A stretch of DNA of 42,306 nucleotides from CAZZBK01 sp964652155 (GTDB lineage Bacteria; Planctomycetota; Planctomycetia; Pirellulales; PNKZ01). The notes under the pieces were generated by a model. The model did not search any database, was not told the DNA's origin, and saw only the letters and a list, made by a program, of their open reading frames with translations. The stretch's first letter is position 1; the number at the start of each line of letters is the position of its first letter. The stretch spans positions 1 through 42,306 of the forward strand of contig CAZZBK010000033.1 of the NCBI GenBank assembly GCA_964652155.1, read 5' to 3'. Below, in pieces: positions 15,340-24,100 of the stretch. The position numbers and the translations under genes were made by a program.

Positions 15340-16749
15340 ATGGCCACCTTTCAGCGAGTGGACACCCGCGGCGGCGCGCACGAGGGCGAGTCGTTGCTCA
15401 ACCGCCTGCCCCCCCACAGTGTCGAGGCCGAGTTGGGCGTGCTCGGCAGCATGCTACTCAACCCCGAAGTGTGCGACGACGTGCTGATGGTCTTGCGCCG
15501 CAGCGAAGAATTTTACGTCTACGCCAACCAGGTGCTCTTCAAGCATATCCTGACGATCCACAACGAGGGCAAACGGGCCGACACGACGCTGCTGCTCGAA
15601 CGGCTGCGCAAAGACAGCGAGGTCGAAGCCGTCGGCGGCGTCGAGTATTTGATCGAGGTGGTCAACAGTGTCCCCTCGGCCGCCAATGCCGTGTACTACG
15701 CCGAGATCGTTCGCGACAAAGCCACGCTGCGCGCCATGATTCACGCCAGCAGCGAAATTTTACGCGACGCTTACGACCCCTCGGGCGATGCTCGCGAACT
15801 GCTCGCCCGCGCCGAGGAGCGGGTCTTCAAAATCCTCGACACCAACGGCGGCAACGAACTGGTGTCGATGCACGACGTGCTCAGCGAAGCGATGAGCCGC
15901 ATCGACCTGCGGTTGCTCAAGGGGGCCGGCATCGGCGGCATGGAGACCGGTTTCTCCGAACTCGATCGGCTCACCGGCGGACTACACGAGAGCGAGCTGA
16001 TCATTATCGCCGCTCGCCCCAGCATGGGCAAAACGGCCTTCTCGACCAATATTGCCGAGCACGTGGCAATCAAGCTCAATCGCCCCGTGCTGTTTGTCAG
16101 CCTGGAAATGTCGAAGCTCGAATTGGCCGAGCGTATTCTGTGCTCGTCGGGCAAGATCAACGGCCACGATTTGCGCAACGGCTTCATCTCCCCCAGCGAT
16201 CAGAAGAAGCTCGTCGAGACCTCGTCCAAGATCAGCATGGCACCGCTGTACATCGACGACAGCCCGAGCCGCACGGTGACCGAGATTGCCGCCACGGCGC
16301 GACGGCTCAAGTCGCGCAACGGCCTGGCGATGGTCGTGATCGACTACTTGCAGTTGATCGAGCCCGACAACGCCAAAGACCCGCGTCAGGAGCAGGTGGC
16401 CAAGATTGCCCGGCGGCTCAAGGCGATCGCCCGCGAAATTCGCGTGCCGGTGATTTGCCTGGCGCAGCTCAATCGACAAGCGGAAGCGACGAAGGACAAT
16501 CGCCCGCGGCTGTCACACCTGCGCGAGTCGGGTGCCATTGAACAAGACGCCGACGTCGTGATGTTCGTGCACCGCGAGGAATACTACCTGACCACGGAAG
16601 AAGAGCGGTCGCGCGTGTCGGGCGAGGCGGAGATTATCATTGCCAAGCAGCGTAACGGCCCAACCGGCGAAATCAAACTCGCCTGGCTCAAAAATTATAC
16701 CCGGTTCGAAAATCTGGCCGCGAACGTCGAGCAATACGACTTTAGTTAG
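15340..16749 (+). CDS. dnaB: Replicative DNA helicase DnaB
   Basis: DnaB is the hexameric 5'-3' helicase that unwinds the replication fork. The 469 residues include the N-terminal primase-interacting domain (about 22-125; PPHSVEAELGVLGSMLLNPE), a linker, then the RecA-like motor. The Walker A motif ARPSMGKT is at 225-232, Walker B MVVIDYLQLI near 330-339, and the DnaB signature SHLRESGAIEQDADVVMFVHR near 390-410. Length is normal and no intein interrupts it. The DnaB-family hallmark SLEMS is also present. Its 3' end overlaps the convergent gene at 16746 by four bases. Position after rplI is conserved in many bacteria. Confidence 0.97.
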   Translation: MATFQRVDTRGGAHEGESLLNRLPPHSVEAELGVLGSMLLNPEVCDDVLMVLRRSEEFYVYANQVLFKHILTIHNEGKRADTTLLLERLRKDSEVEAVGGVEYLIEVVNSVPSAANAVYYAEIVRDKATLRAMIHASSEILRDAYDPSGDARELLARAEERVFKILDTNGGNELVSMHDVLSEAMSRIDLRLLKGAGIGGMETGFSELDRLTGGLHESELIIIAARPSMGKTAFSTNIAEHVAIKLNRPVLFVSLEMSKLELAERILCSSGKINGHDLRNGFISPSDQKKLVETSSKISMAPLYIDDSPSRTVTEIAATARRLKSRNGLAMVVIDYLQLIEPDNAKDPRQEQVAKIARRLKAIAREIRVPVICLAQLNRQAEATKDNRPRLSHLRESGAIEQDADVVMFVHREEYYLTTEEERSRVSGEAEIIIAKQRNGPTGEIKLAWLKNYTRFENLAANVEQYDFS

Positions 16750-17306
16750 CGCAGCGGGTTGCCCGCGTTTGTAACGGGGCTCGCGCCTCCGCGGATCGGA
16801 TTCACCGCGGGGAGTCGCTGCGTCGCCGCCTCGGCGCTCACCGCAACCGGCTTAAGCTCACCCGCCACAATGAACGCTGGGGTGTTGGAGGCCGATGGCG
16901 GGATCTCCCGCGGCGCGGTCCCAAGCTGAACCGAGGGCACGCTCCGCAACTCCTTCTGAACCGGAGCCGAGGATTCGACCCGCCGCGGCGGTGCGGCGCG
17001 CACGGCACTGGTTTGTGTAATCGGCGCGGTGGTGGTCGGCATCACCGTGGCGATGGGTTGCGCGGCGGGCGGCTGAACGAAGCTCGGATGCCGAATCGCA
17101 AGCTGCGTCGCCTCGATGATCGATTTCTTGGTCCACGCAATCGGCTCGCGGGCCTGCTCGGCGTATCGACGCGGGGCGGCCGCCTGCAATGCTTGCAACA
17201 CCTGAGCGTCCGATTCATCGGCCACCACCCGTGCGAGAGTCGATTGCCACAGGCTGGCTGCGCCGAGGACCATCACGCCGGCGGCTTTGAATGTGGTTCG
17301 AGTCAT
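16746..17306 (-). CDS. Proline/alanine-rich secreted or membrane-anchored protein of unknown function
   Basis: No family was recognised. From ATG 17306 the product is 186 residues: MTRTTFKAAGVMVLGAASLW is a signal peptide or anchor, followed by a helical stretch (ADESDAQVLQALQAAAPRRY) with EPIAWTKKSIIEATQLAIRH, then about 110 residues rich in Pro, Ala, Thr and Val that look disordered. GGAG stands upstream of this start. A longer reading to 17603 would add 99 Arg-rich residues without protein character. The gene converges on dnaB and shares four bases with it, leaving no room for a terminator. Confidence 0.65.
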   Translation of the reverse strand: MTRTTFKAAGVMVLGAASLWQSTLARVVADESDAQVLQALQAAAPRRYAEQAREPIAWTKKSIIEATQLAIRHPSFVQPPAAQPIATVMPTTTAPITQTSAVRAAPPRRVESSAPVQKELRSVPSVQLGTAPREIPPSASNTPAFIVAGELKPVAVSAEAATQRLPAVNPIRGGASPVTNAGNPLR

Positions 17307-17695
17307 TTGTGTCGTGGCTCCTTGGCCGACGCGATGGTGGAGGGTGTCGTTACGGTCGGCATTATCGGCACCATCGCGCTGCGGCTTGAGCCAAATCGGT
17401 CCCGAATCTCGACGATCGTGTTCAAGTTGTAGCGATTGATTTGAATTGCGCGACTGGGAAAGCCTGGTAGCGCGTAAATCTCTTGGAACCCATCCACAAA
17501 TTGCTTTTGACTTCGTGCTCGCTCGATACAATTGAATTCGTAAACGTGACGTGATGGCTCGATCCAATCGATCGCCTTTCGGCAAGCTATCGCGACGCGG
17601 CAAAATGACCTTTCACTCGCGAACTCACCACTGGCCCTTGGGCGAAGGTGGTTCGTCTTTTCTCAGGTTCCCTTTTAGTTCTGAAGGAGGTTCGT
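17307..17695. other. Divergent intergenic region before the DUF3467 gene
   Basis: This is 389 bases with no gene. TTGACT (17508-17513) and TACAAT (17528-17533) are good individual matches to -35 and -10 boxes but are only 14 bases apart. No hairpin terminator was seen. Confidence 0.45.
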
Positions 17696-18073
17696 GTGGC
17701 CAAAGATAAAGAAGAAGCTTCCGCCGTCGATGCCGCTCAAGCGGCCGGCGCAGCCAGTCAACAAGTTCAATTGCAAGTGGACGAGACGAAGCTGTTGGCG
17801 ATGTACGCCAATTTCTGCCGCGTCACCGGCACTCCCGAAGAGTTGATCATCGATTTTGGTCTCAACGCGCAACCGTTTGGCATTCCGGACGAGCCGGTTC
17901 CGGTCACGCAGCGGATTGTGACCAACTATTACACCGCCAAGCGGATGTTGCAGGCGTTGCACTTGACGATTCAACGTCACGAAGCGGCGTTTGGCATCCT
18001 CGAGACCGACGTGCAGCGTCGCGTGTTGCCGAGTGCTCGCGGCACGGCCCCGGTGGCCGCGGCCGCCCGCTAG
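17696..18073 (+). CDS. DUF3467 domain protein
   Basis: DUF3467 is a short domain of unknown function, widespread in bacteria. The 125 residues have a disordered Ala/Gln-rich N-terminus, then VDETKLLAMYANFCRVTGTP and EELIIDFGLNAQPF, with VTQRIVTNYYTAKRMLQALH, the usual conserved segments, and an Ala-rich tail. The start is GTG 17696 (MAKDKEEAS), with an excellent AAGGAGG five bases upstream. It appears soluble and cytoplasmic. It forms a single-gene transcript, closed by the strong terminator at 18162. Confidence 0.88.
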   Translation: MAKDKEEASAVDAAQAAGAASQQVQLQVDETKLLAMYANFCRVTGTPEELIIDFGLNAQPFGIPDEPVPVTQRIVTNYYTAKRMLQALHLTIQRHEAAFGILETDVQRRVLPSARGTAPVAAAAR

Positions 18074-18161
18074 ACCGTTTCTCCTCGCGGATGGGCGCGG
18101 CGCGCAGGAACGCGCGTCGCTTCCAGCCGTGTGTTCGACACCGATCGTTGGTTTGCATATC

Positions 18162-18200
18162 GACCTTGGAATCGATGGCCCGATTCCAAGGTCTTTTTTT
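18162..18200 (+). terminator. Strong intrinsic terminator after the DUF3467 gene
   Basis: A perfect 13-base-pair stem, GACCTTGGAATCG (18162-18174) with CGATTCCAAGGTC (18181-18193), a six-base loop, then seven T (18194-18200). Confidence 0.92.
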
Positions 18201-18317
18201 GCGCGCGCTCGAAAATTTGGCGCGAGGCTTTCGAGGCGGTTTCCCCTGGTCGGACGGGCGGTTACACTGACCACTCTGCGTCGTAGACCGCTTGACCCTA
18301 GCACGATTGCCCCAACC

Positions 18318-19436
18318 ATGTCGACCTCACCGGCCCCTTGGTACACGATCGAAAACGAGTCCGAAATCCCCTCCCCGGCACTGATCGTGTACGCCGATCG
18401 GGCTGAGCAGAACATCGAGCGGATGATCCGCTGGGCTGGCGGCACCGACCGGCTCAGGCCGCACGTCAAGACTCATAAGATGGCCGAGATCGTGCGGCTG
18501 CAAATGGCCAAGGGAATTCGCAAATTCAAGTGCGCAACGATCGCCGAGGCGGAGATGATCGCTTCGTGCGGCGCGGCCGACGTGCTGCTGGCTTTCCCGC
18601 AGGTGGGCCCCAACGTTGCGCGGCTCGTGACCCTCGTGCAGCGCTTTCCGCACACCCACTTCTCGACGATCGCCGACGACGCGTTTCTGATCCGGCACAT
18701 CTCGACGGCGATGGCCCAAGCTCAGGCCAAGATCGACGTGTTGCTCGATATCGACAACGGCATGCACCGCAGCGGCATAGCGCCGCTCCCCGCGGCGGTC
18801 GAATTGTACCGCTTGCTCACCGAGCTGCCCGGCGTTGTTGCGGGGGGCTTGCATGTCTACGACGGACACGTGCGTGACCAGGACATCAACGTCCGCCGCG
18901 TGAACGTGCTGAAGTCTTGGGAATGTGTCGACGAGATGATCGCCCAGTTGCGCTCGAGCGGCTGGCCCGTGCCACGTATCGTGGCCGGCGGCACGCCAAG
19001 CTTTCCGATCCATGCGACCTTCACGGACCGCGAGTGCAGTCCGGGGACGAGCGTGTTTTGGGACGTGAGCTACCGCACGAAGTTCCCAGAATTGGATTTC
19101 GAGCCCGCCGCGTTGCTGCTCGTGCGGGTGATTAGCAAGCCCGGGGGAAATCGGCTCTGTCTCGACCTGGGCTACAAAGCCGTCTCGCCGGACAACCCCT
19201 GGCCACGGGTCGAGTTCTTCGCGTTTCCGGACGCCAAGCTGATCAATCACAGCGAAGAGCACTTGGCGATCGAGACCGAGTTTGCGGCGCGGTATCGCGT
19301 GGGGGACGTGGCCTACGGCATACCGTATCATGTGTGCCCCACGTGTGCGTTGCATCGCGAGGCCGTCGTGGTCCGCAACGGCCGGGCCGTGGAGCGGTGG
19401 AAGGTTCTGGCTCGCGATCGACAATTGACCATATGA
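18318..19436 (+). CDS. D-serine dehydratase / D-threonine aldolase-like PLP enzyme
   Basis: This is a fold-type III PLP enzyme (alanine-racemase-like barrel) of the group that deaminates D-serine or cleaves D-threonine-type 3-hydroxy amino acids. The 372 residues start STSPAPWYTIENESEIPSPA; the PLP-binding lysine is Lys51 in RPHVKTHK. The barrel contains LLDIDNGMHRSGI and GGLHVYDGH. The C-terminal metal motif is His338-x-Cys340 (PYHVCPTC). HxC is the zinc-binding form of eukaryotic-type D-serine dehydratase, whereas D-threonine aldolases usually have HxD, so D-serine or a related 3-hydroxy amino acid is the better guess. The next gene starts within its stop codon (ATGA). It is cytoplasmic. 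I saw no obvious ribosome binding site before ATG 18318. Confidence 0.85.
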   Translation: MSTSPAPWYTIENESEIPSPALIVYADRAEQNIERMIRWAGGTDRLRPHVKTHKMAEIVRLQMAKGIRKFKCATIAEAEMIASCGAADVLLAFPQVGPNVARLVTLVQRFPHTHFSTIADDAFLIRHISTAMAQAQAKIDVLLDIDNGMHRSGIAPLPAAVELYRLLTELPGVVAGGLHVYDGHVRDQDINVRRVNVLKSWECVDEMIAQLRSSGWPVPRIVAGGTPSFPIHATFTDRECSPGTSVFWDVSYRTKFPELDFEPAALLLVRVISKPGGNRLCLDLGYKAVSPDNPWPRVEFFAFPDAKLINHSEEHLAIETEFAARYRVGDVAYGIPYHVCPTCALHREAVVVRNGRAVERWKVLARDRQLTI

Positions 19437-20317
19437 CACGACTTTCAACCGGCATTGCTCAGCTCGATCAGGCACTCGGGGGCGGATTGCTCGGCGGCAC
19501 GCTCACCGTGGTGGTCGGCGCGACCGGCATCGGCAAGACGCAGCTCGGGCTGCAATTTGCCCAGGCCGGGCTCGCGCAGGAAGGGCGCCGCGGCATCCTG
19601 TTCGACCTCGGCTGTCGCGGCGACACCCAGAGCCATGCCGCGTACGCGCAGCGGATGTTCGATTGGCCCTTCGAGGCAGTCGACCCCGCACAAGCGCCGC
19701 GGCTCGAGCAGTTCTACGCGGCTGACCGGCGTCACGGCGACTACCTGCACGTGTTTGACTACCATGGCCGCCGCGTCACGCAACGGGACATGGGTTTCGA
19801 GGCTTGGCAAGAGTGGCAAGTCGAAATCGCCCGCAAGCTTAATACATCGATTGCCTTTTTTTACGGCAATTTTGTGCAGGGCACGCGCCGCGCGGTGATC
19901 GACGGCATCGAACCGGTCGAGCGCCCCAGCGAATCGATTCAGTTCGAGTTGTTCGAGTACATTTATCATCAAGTGCTGCGCAAGGATCCGGAGTGGGTCG
20001 CGCGCGATCTGTTCCGCGAACACTATCGCGACCAGGCGGCGGCCGCCGCGGCGCACCGTTATTCGCCCGAGCAGGTGAGCTGCGTCGTGCTGGTGACCTC
20101 GGCCGAGACGATGCTGGATGACTTGATCGAACGGCCGCTCGACGAGGGGGACGTGATCTCGAACGCCAACACGCTGATATACATGGGCAAGGTGCGTGAG
20201 GGGCAGCGTGTGGGGCGCGCGCTGCACGTGGCCAAGCACCGCGGCAGCGCCTGCCGCGACGACATCATCCCGTACACGATCGACGAACGGGGCCTGCAAA
20301 TCGACCCGGGCTCGTAA
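19433..20317 (+). CDS. KaiC/RadA-like RecA-superfamily ATPase
   Basis: This is a single-domain P-loop ATPase of 294 residues. MTRLSTGIAQLDQALGGGLL is the KaiC/RAD55 lead-in, Walker A is GATGIGKT (29-36), and QLGLQFAQAG follows. The C-terminal part, SCVVLVTSAETMLDDLIE and then GRALHVAKHRGSACRDDIIP, matches the end of KaiC-type domains. Between them lies a helical insert (about 75-195) not typical of KaiC. No helicase or receiver domain is attached. ATG 19433 overlaps the preceding stop as ATGA, so the two are translationally coupled. The function is unknown; KaiC-like ATPases serve in timing, signalling or DNA repair. Confidence 0.8.
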   Translation: MTRLSTGIAQLDQALGGGLLGGTLTVVVGATGIGKTQLGLQFAQAGLAQEGRRGILFDLGCRGDTQSHAAYAQRMFDWPFEAVDPAQAPRLEQFYAADRRHGDYLHVFDYHGRRVTQRDMGFEAWQEWQVEIARKLNTSIAFFYGNFVQGTRRAVIDGIEPVERPSESIQFELFEYIYHQVLRKDPEWVARDLFREHYRDQAAAAAAHRYSPEQVSCVVLVTSAETMLDDLIERPLDEGDVISNANTLIYMGKVREGQRVGRALHVAKHRGSACRDDIIPYTIDERGLQIDPGS

Positions 20318-20349
20318 CCACTTCGCCCTGCGTTGGGAGCGTCATTGAC

Positions 20350-21129
20350 ATGGACGTGTTGGACTATTTGTTGCTCATCGGCAGCGCGGCCGCCGGCGGA
20401 GGCATCAACGCGGTGGCCGGTGGCGGAACGCTGCTCACGTTTCCGGCGCTGCTGGCGATCTTGGGCCCGGCGCAAGGCGTGGTGGCCAATGCGACCAGCA
20501 CGGTGGCGCTCTTTCCGGGCTCGCTGAGCGCGATCTGGGGCTATCGCGAGGACCTCGAGCGGTACCGGCATTGGCTGCGGCTGCTCATGGCACCGAGTTT
20601 GGCCGGCGGCCTGGCGGGGGCGCTGCTGCTGACGGGACTTTCGCCCGACACGTTCATGCGAGCCGTACCGTGGTTGATTCTCACCGCGGCCACGTTGTTC
20701 GCGCTGCAACCGATGATCGGTCGCTGGATGGGGATCGGCCAAGCTCACGCCGCGCCGGCGGCCGCGACCCGGCTGGGGGTGTTCGTGTTTCAGTTTTGTG
20801 TGGGTGTGTATGGCGGATATTTTGGCGCGGGCATTGGCATTCTGATGCTCAGCGCCTTGGCCATGATCGGCTTGACCGACATCCACTCGATGAACGGACT
20901 CAAGAGCATCCTGGGAAGCTGCATCAACGGCATCGCCGTGGTGGTGTTCGTCGTGCAAGGGCAGGTCAACTGGTGGCTGGCGGCCGTGATGTGCGTCTCG
21001 GCCAGTTGCGGCGCCTATGTCACGGCCCGCGTGGCGCGGCAACTCAATCGCAATCATGTGCGATGGTTTGTGACCACGATTGGGTTCGTGCTCGCTGCGT
21101 ACTATTTCTACAAGTCGTACGCCAACTGA
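20350..21129 (+). CDS. TauE/SafE family membrane permease
   Basis: This is a predicted inner-membrane anion permease of the TauE/SafE (DUF81) family, linked to export of sulfite, sulfoacetate or similar anions. The 259 residues have seven to eight hydrophobic segments in two repeats, each led by the family motif: GGGINAVAGGGTLLTFPALL (about 17-36) and GGYFGAGIGILMLSALAMIG (about 156-175). GGGAG-like sequence precedes ATG 20350. It starts 32 bases after the KaiC-like gene and probably shares its transcript with the D-serine-dehydratase-like gene. It ends 12 bases from the convergent giant gene. The substrate is unknown. Confidence 0.9.
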   Translation: MDVLDYLLLIGSAAAGGGINAVAGGGTLLTFPALLAILGPAQGVVANATSTVALFPGSLSAIWGYREDLERYRHWLRLLMAPSLAGGLAGALLLTGLSPDTFMRAVPWLILTAATLFALQPMIGRWMGIGQAHAAPAAATRLGVFVFQFCVGVYGGYFGAGIGILMLSALAMIGLTDIHSMNGLKSILGSCINGIAVVVFVVQGQVNWWLAAVMCVSASCGAYVTARVARQLNRNHVRWFVTTIGFVLAAYYFYKSYAN

Positions 21130-21141
21130 CGTTCGCGCGCT

Positions 21142-24100
21142 CTACGACGAGTACCAAACACCATTGGTGGTGAGAGTGTAGTCGATGGCCTGGACCTGCT
21201 TGACATCGTGACCGCCGGAGCTTGAGTTGGCGGTCACGCGTTTGAAGCCGGCAATTTGACTGGTGTAGAAGGAGTAGTTGAATAGGACCGACGAGCCTGC
21301 GGCGGTCAAGCGGTCGTTCGCGGAGCTATCGGAGAACACGGCGGTGTCGATGCCGCCGTTGGACGAGAACGCCTGGGTCAGCAAGAAGCCGTAAGCGGCG
21401 TTCGCGAAGTTCGCGCCGCTAAGCGTGCCGGCGCCATCTTGGCCGGTGAACGAGTCGACGCCGGCGGAGTCGAACAAGTAGGCCGAATCGTTTCCTTTGG
21501 AGGAATAGGCGTTGGTGCGCTTGAAATTGATGGCTTGGTTATTGTAGCTGCCGACGCCCGTGGCCGAGTTGAAGGGCCCTGCACCGTTGTTGCGGAACAT
21601 GTTGGCGTTGGTTGGCGAGGCGATGTAGACATCGGTGTAATACGAGTCGAAGAGATTCGCGACGTCGGTGCCGATGGTGGAGAACGCGCCGACATTGGCA
21701 AAATTCACGACGTAGTTCAGGTAGGCACCGTTACTTTGCATCGTGGAGTAGGTCGGGAAGGCGTTGAAGGTGTCGTTGCCGGACGAGTCGTAGAGCGTGG
21801 CGTTATCGGAGCCGCCGCTGTCGACGGCACCGGTGTTCGAGTAGGCGTAGACCTGATTGAAGAACGTGGCCTGATTGAAGAACGCGCCGTTGGAGAAGAT
21901 CGAGTAGGTTGGCAAACCGAAGAAGCTGTCGTTGCCGGGCGAGTCGAGGAGTTGGGCGGTGTCAAAGCCGCCACCGCCGAACGCGTAGTTCTGTTTGAAG
22001 CCAATCGACTGATTGAAATAGTTCGTGCCGCTCATGATGGCGAAGGTTTGCGCGGCGGTGAACGTGTCGTTGCCGGGCGAATTGACGAAGATCGCGCGAT
22101 CATCGCCGGTCGAGGCAAAGCCATAGACGTTGCGGAAGTTGGAAACCTGGCTCATGTAGCCGGTGCCATTCATCAAGGCCGTCGTCGGCTGGGCGGTGAA
22201 GAGATCATCTCCCGCGGTGTCGTAGAACAGCACGGTGTCGTTCGGGACGCCGCCGGAGGTGGAGCCGTACAGGTTGACGGTCTCAGTCGACGAGCTGTAG
22301 ACGGCATAACCGACGCCGCTGGTTTGCGAGAAATTGCTGCTGGTCAGGGCGAGCGTTTTGGGCGGGAGCTGCGCGCTGTCGGCGAGCGACGAGGCGATCA
22401 CGTTCAGTTGGTCGTTCCCCGCCAAGCCGAGGAATTGAATTTGATTATGAACCGAGGTGACGTCGCTGTAGACCGTGCCGTTGGCGTAGATGACATAGGC
22501 CGTGGGGGACGAGAACTGAGCCGAGAGGACGTCATCGTTGTTGGTGCCGGTCACATAGACCGTGCGCGGGTTGCTGGGATCAAAACTGATGGTGGGCCGC
22601 ACGTACACGGTGATGTTTGAGAGCGAGGTCTTGGCACCGCCAGAGCCGCTTTGGCCTTGATCGTTGGCCGAGAGCAGGATGGTGGCCGTGGCCGCCGTTT
22701 GTCCGACGGGTGTAAGCGTTGGAGAGAAGACGAGTCCTTCCAGGGCGTTGTTCATGAGCGTGCTGTTGGCCGAGAAGGCCAGCGACGACGAGCCGTTGCC
22801 GGTCAAACCTTGCAGGCCAATCGTCGAGCCGAGCTGCAGCGTGCCGCCGGTGGCCGTGAGGTTCACGACCATGAGTCCCGTGCCGAGGTCGGGGTCGGTG
22901 ACGGAAATGCGGCTGTTGAGCGCCGTGGAGAACGTCACCGGCACATTGACGCCGGTATCCATGCGAACGGGCGTGGTGACGATCGGGGCGTCGTTTACGG
23001 GCGAGACACTGAGCACGACGTTGGCCGTGGTCGACTTGGGCCCGCCAATACCGAGGGTGTCCATGTCGTTGACGGCAATGCTGATTGAGGCCGCGCCGCT
23101 AAAATACTTGTTCGGCGTATAGGTCATGCCGTTGAGAAAGGTCTGGAAATTCACGATCGAATTGGTGAGCGTGATCGATGAGCGATTATTGAGGGCCGCG
23201 GGTAGGCTCGGGTCGGGAATGTTCAGAATGCCGTTAGTGGCGCTGACGGTCATCACGGCCGTGGCACCGGTCGAGCTCGGGTCGATGTCGAAGATATCGA
23301 TCCGGTTGCCGTTGACCGAACTGAGGGTCAGCACGGTCCCTTCGTTAAAGATTTGCGTCGCGGGGGGCGTAATCGTCGGCGGATGGTTGATGTTCACCAC
23401 GTTGATCAAAGACGAGAACGAGCGGCTGATGCTGCCGCCGCTGCCAAAGTTGCCCAGGTCGTTGATGGTCGTGACTAAATTCTCGGTGCCCGAGAACGTA
23501 ATGTTCGGTGTGTAAACGAGCGTCTGTAGATAGCTGTTGATCGTGGCGATCGGATAATTCAACGTGAGCGTATTGGTGCCATTGCCCACCACCGGCTGCG
23601 CAAGTTGCAGCGTGCCGTTGGTCACCCGCACCACGACCTGCTCGGCGTTGCCGACGGAGTCGATGTCGGAGACCGAGAGGAATGTCGATGGGGTGGTAAA
23701 TCCGAAGGGGACCGTCTGATTGGTGGTGATGGTCGCCGGCACGGACGCCGAGGGGGCATCGTTCACCGGAGCAATCGTCAGCGGCACAAGGCCGGTCGAA
23801 ACACCCGTGGGCCCATAGAGCGGGAAGCCCGAATTGCCCAGGTCGTCGGTCGTGACCGAGAGCGAAGCGGTGCCGTAGTAGTCGGGGTCGGGCGTAAAGA
23901 CGAGCGACGCCAGGGCATTGGTAATGGCTGTTTGCGAGCCCAGCAGTCGAATGAATGTCGGCGTGGCACTGCCAATGGTCGCCGCGCCAAGCGTACCGAT
24001 CGACAGCGTGCCGTGGGTCGCGAGCAAATCGGTCCGGATGCTCGCCGTGCCCGCATCCGCGTCGGTAATCGAGATCACCGGACCCACCCCGCCAAACGTC

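Noticed and set aside
21211..22245. CRISPR-like periodicity in the repeat region
   Set aside because: The periodicity is at protein level, with strongly diverged DNA and no constant repeat of 24-40 bases.
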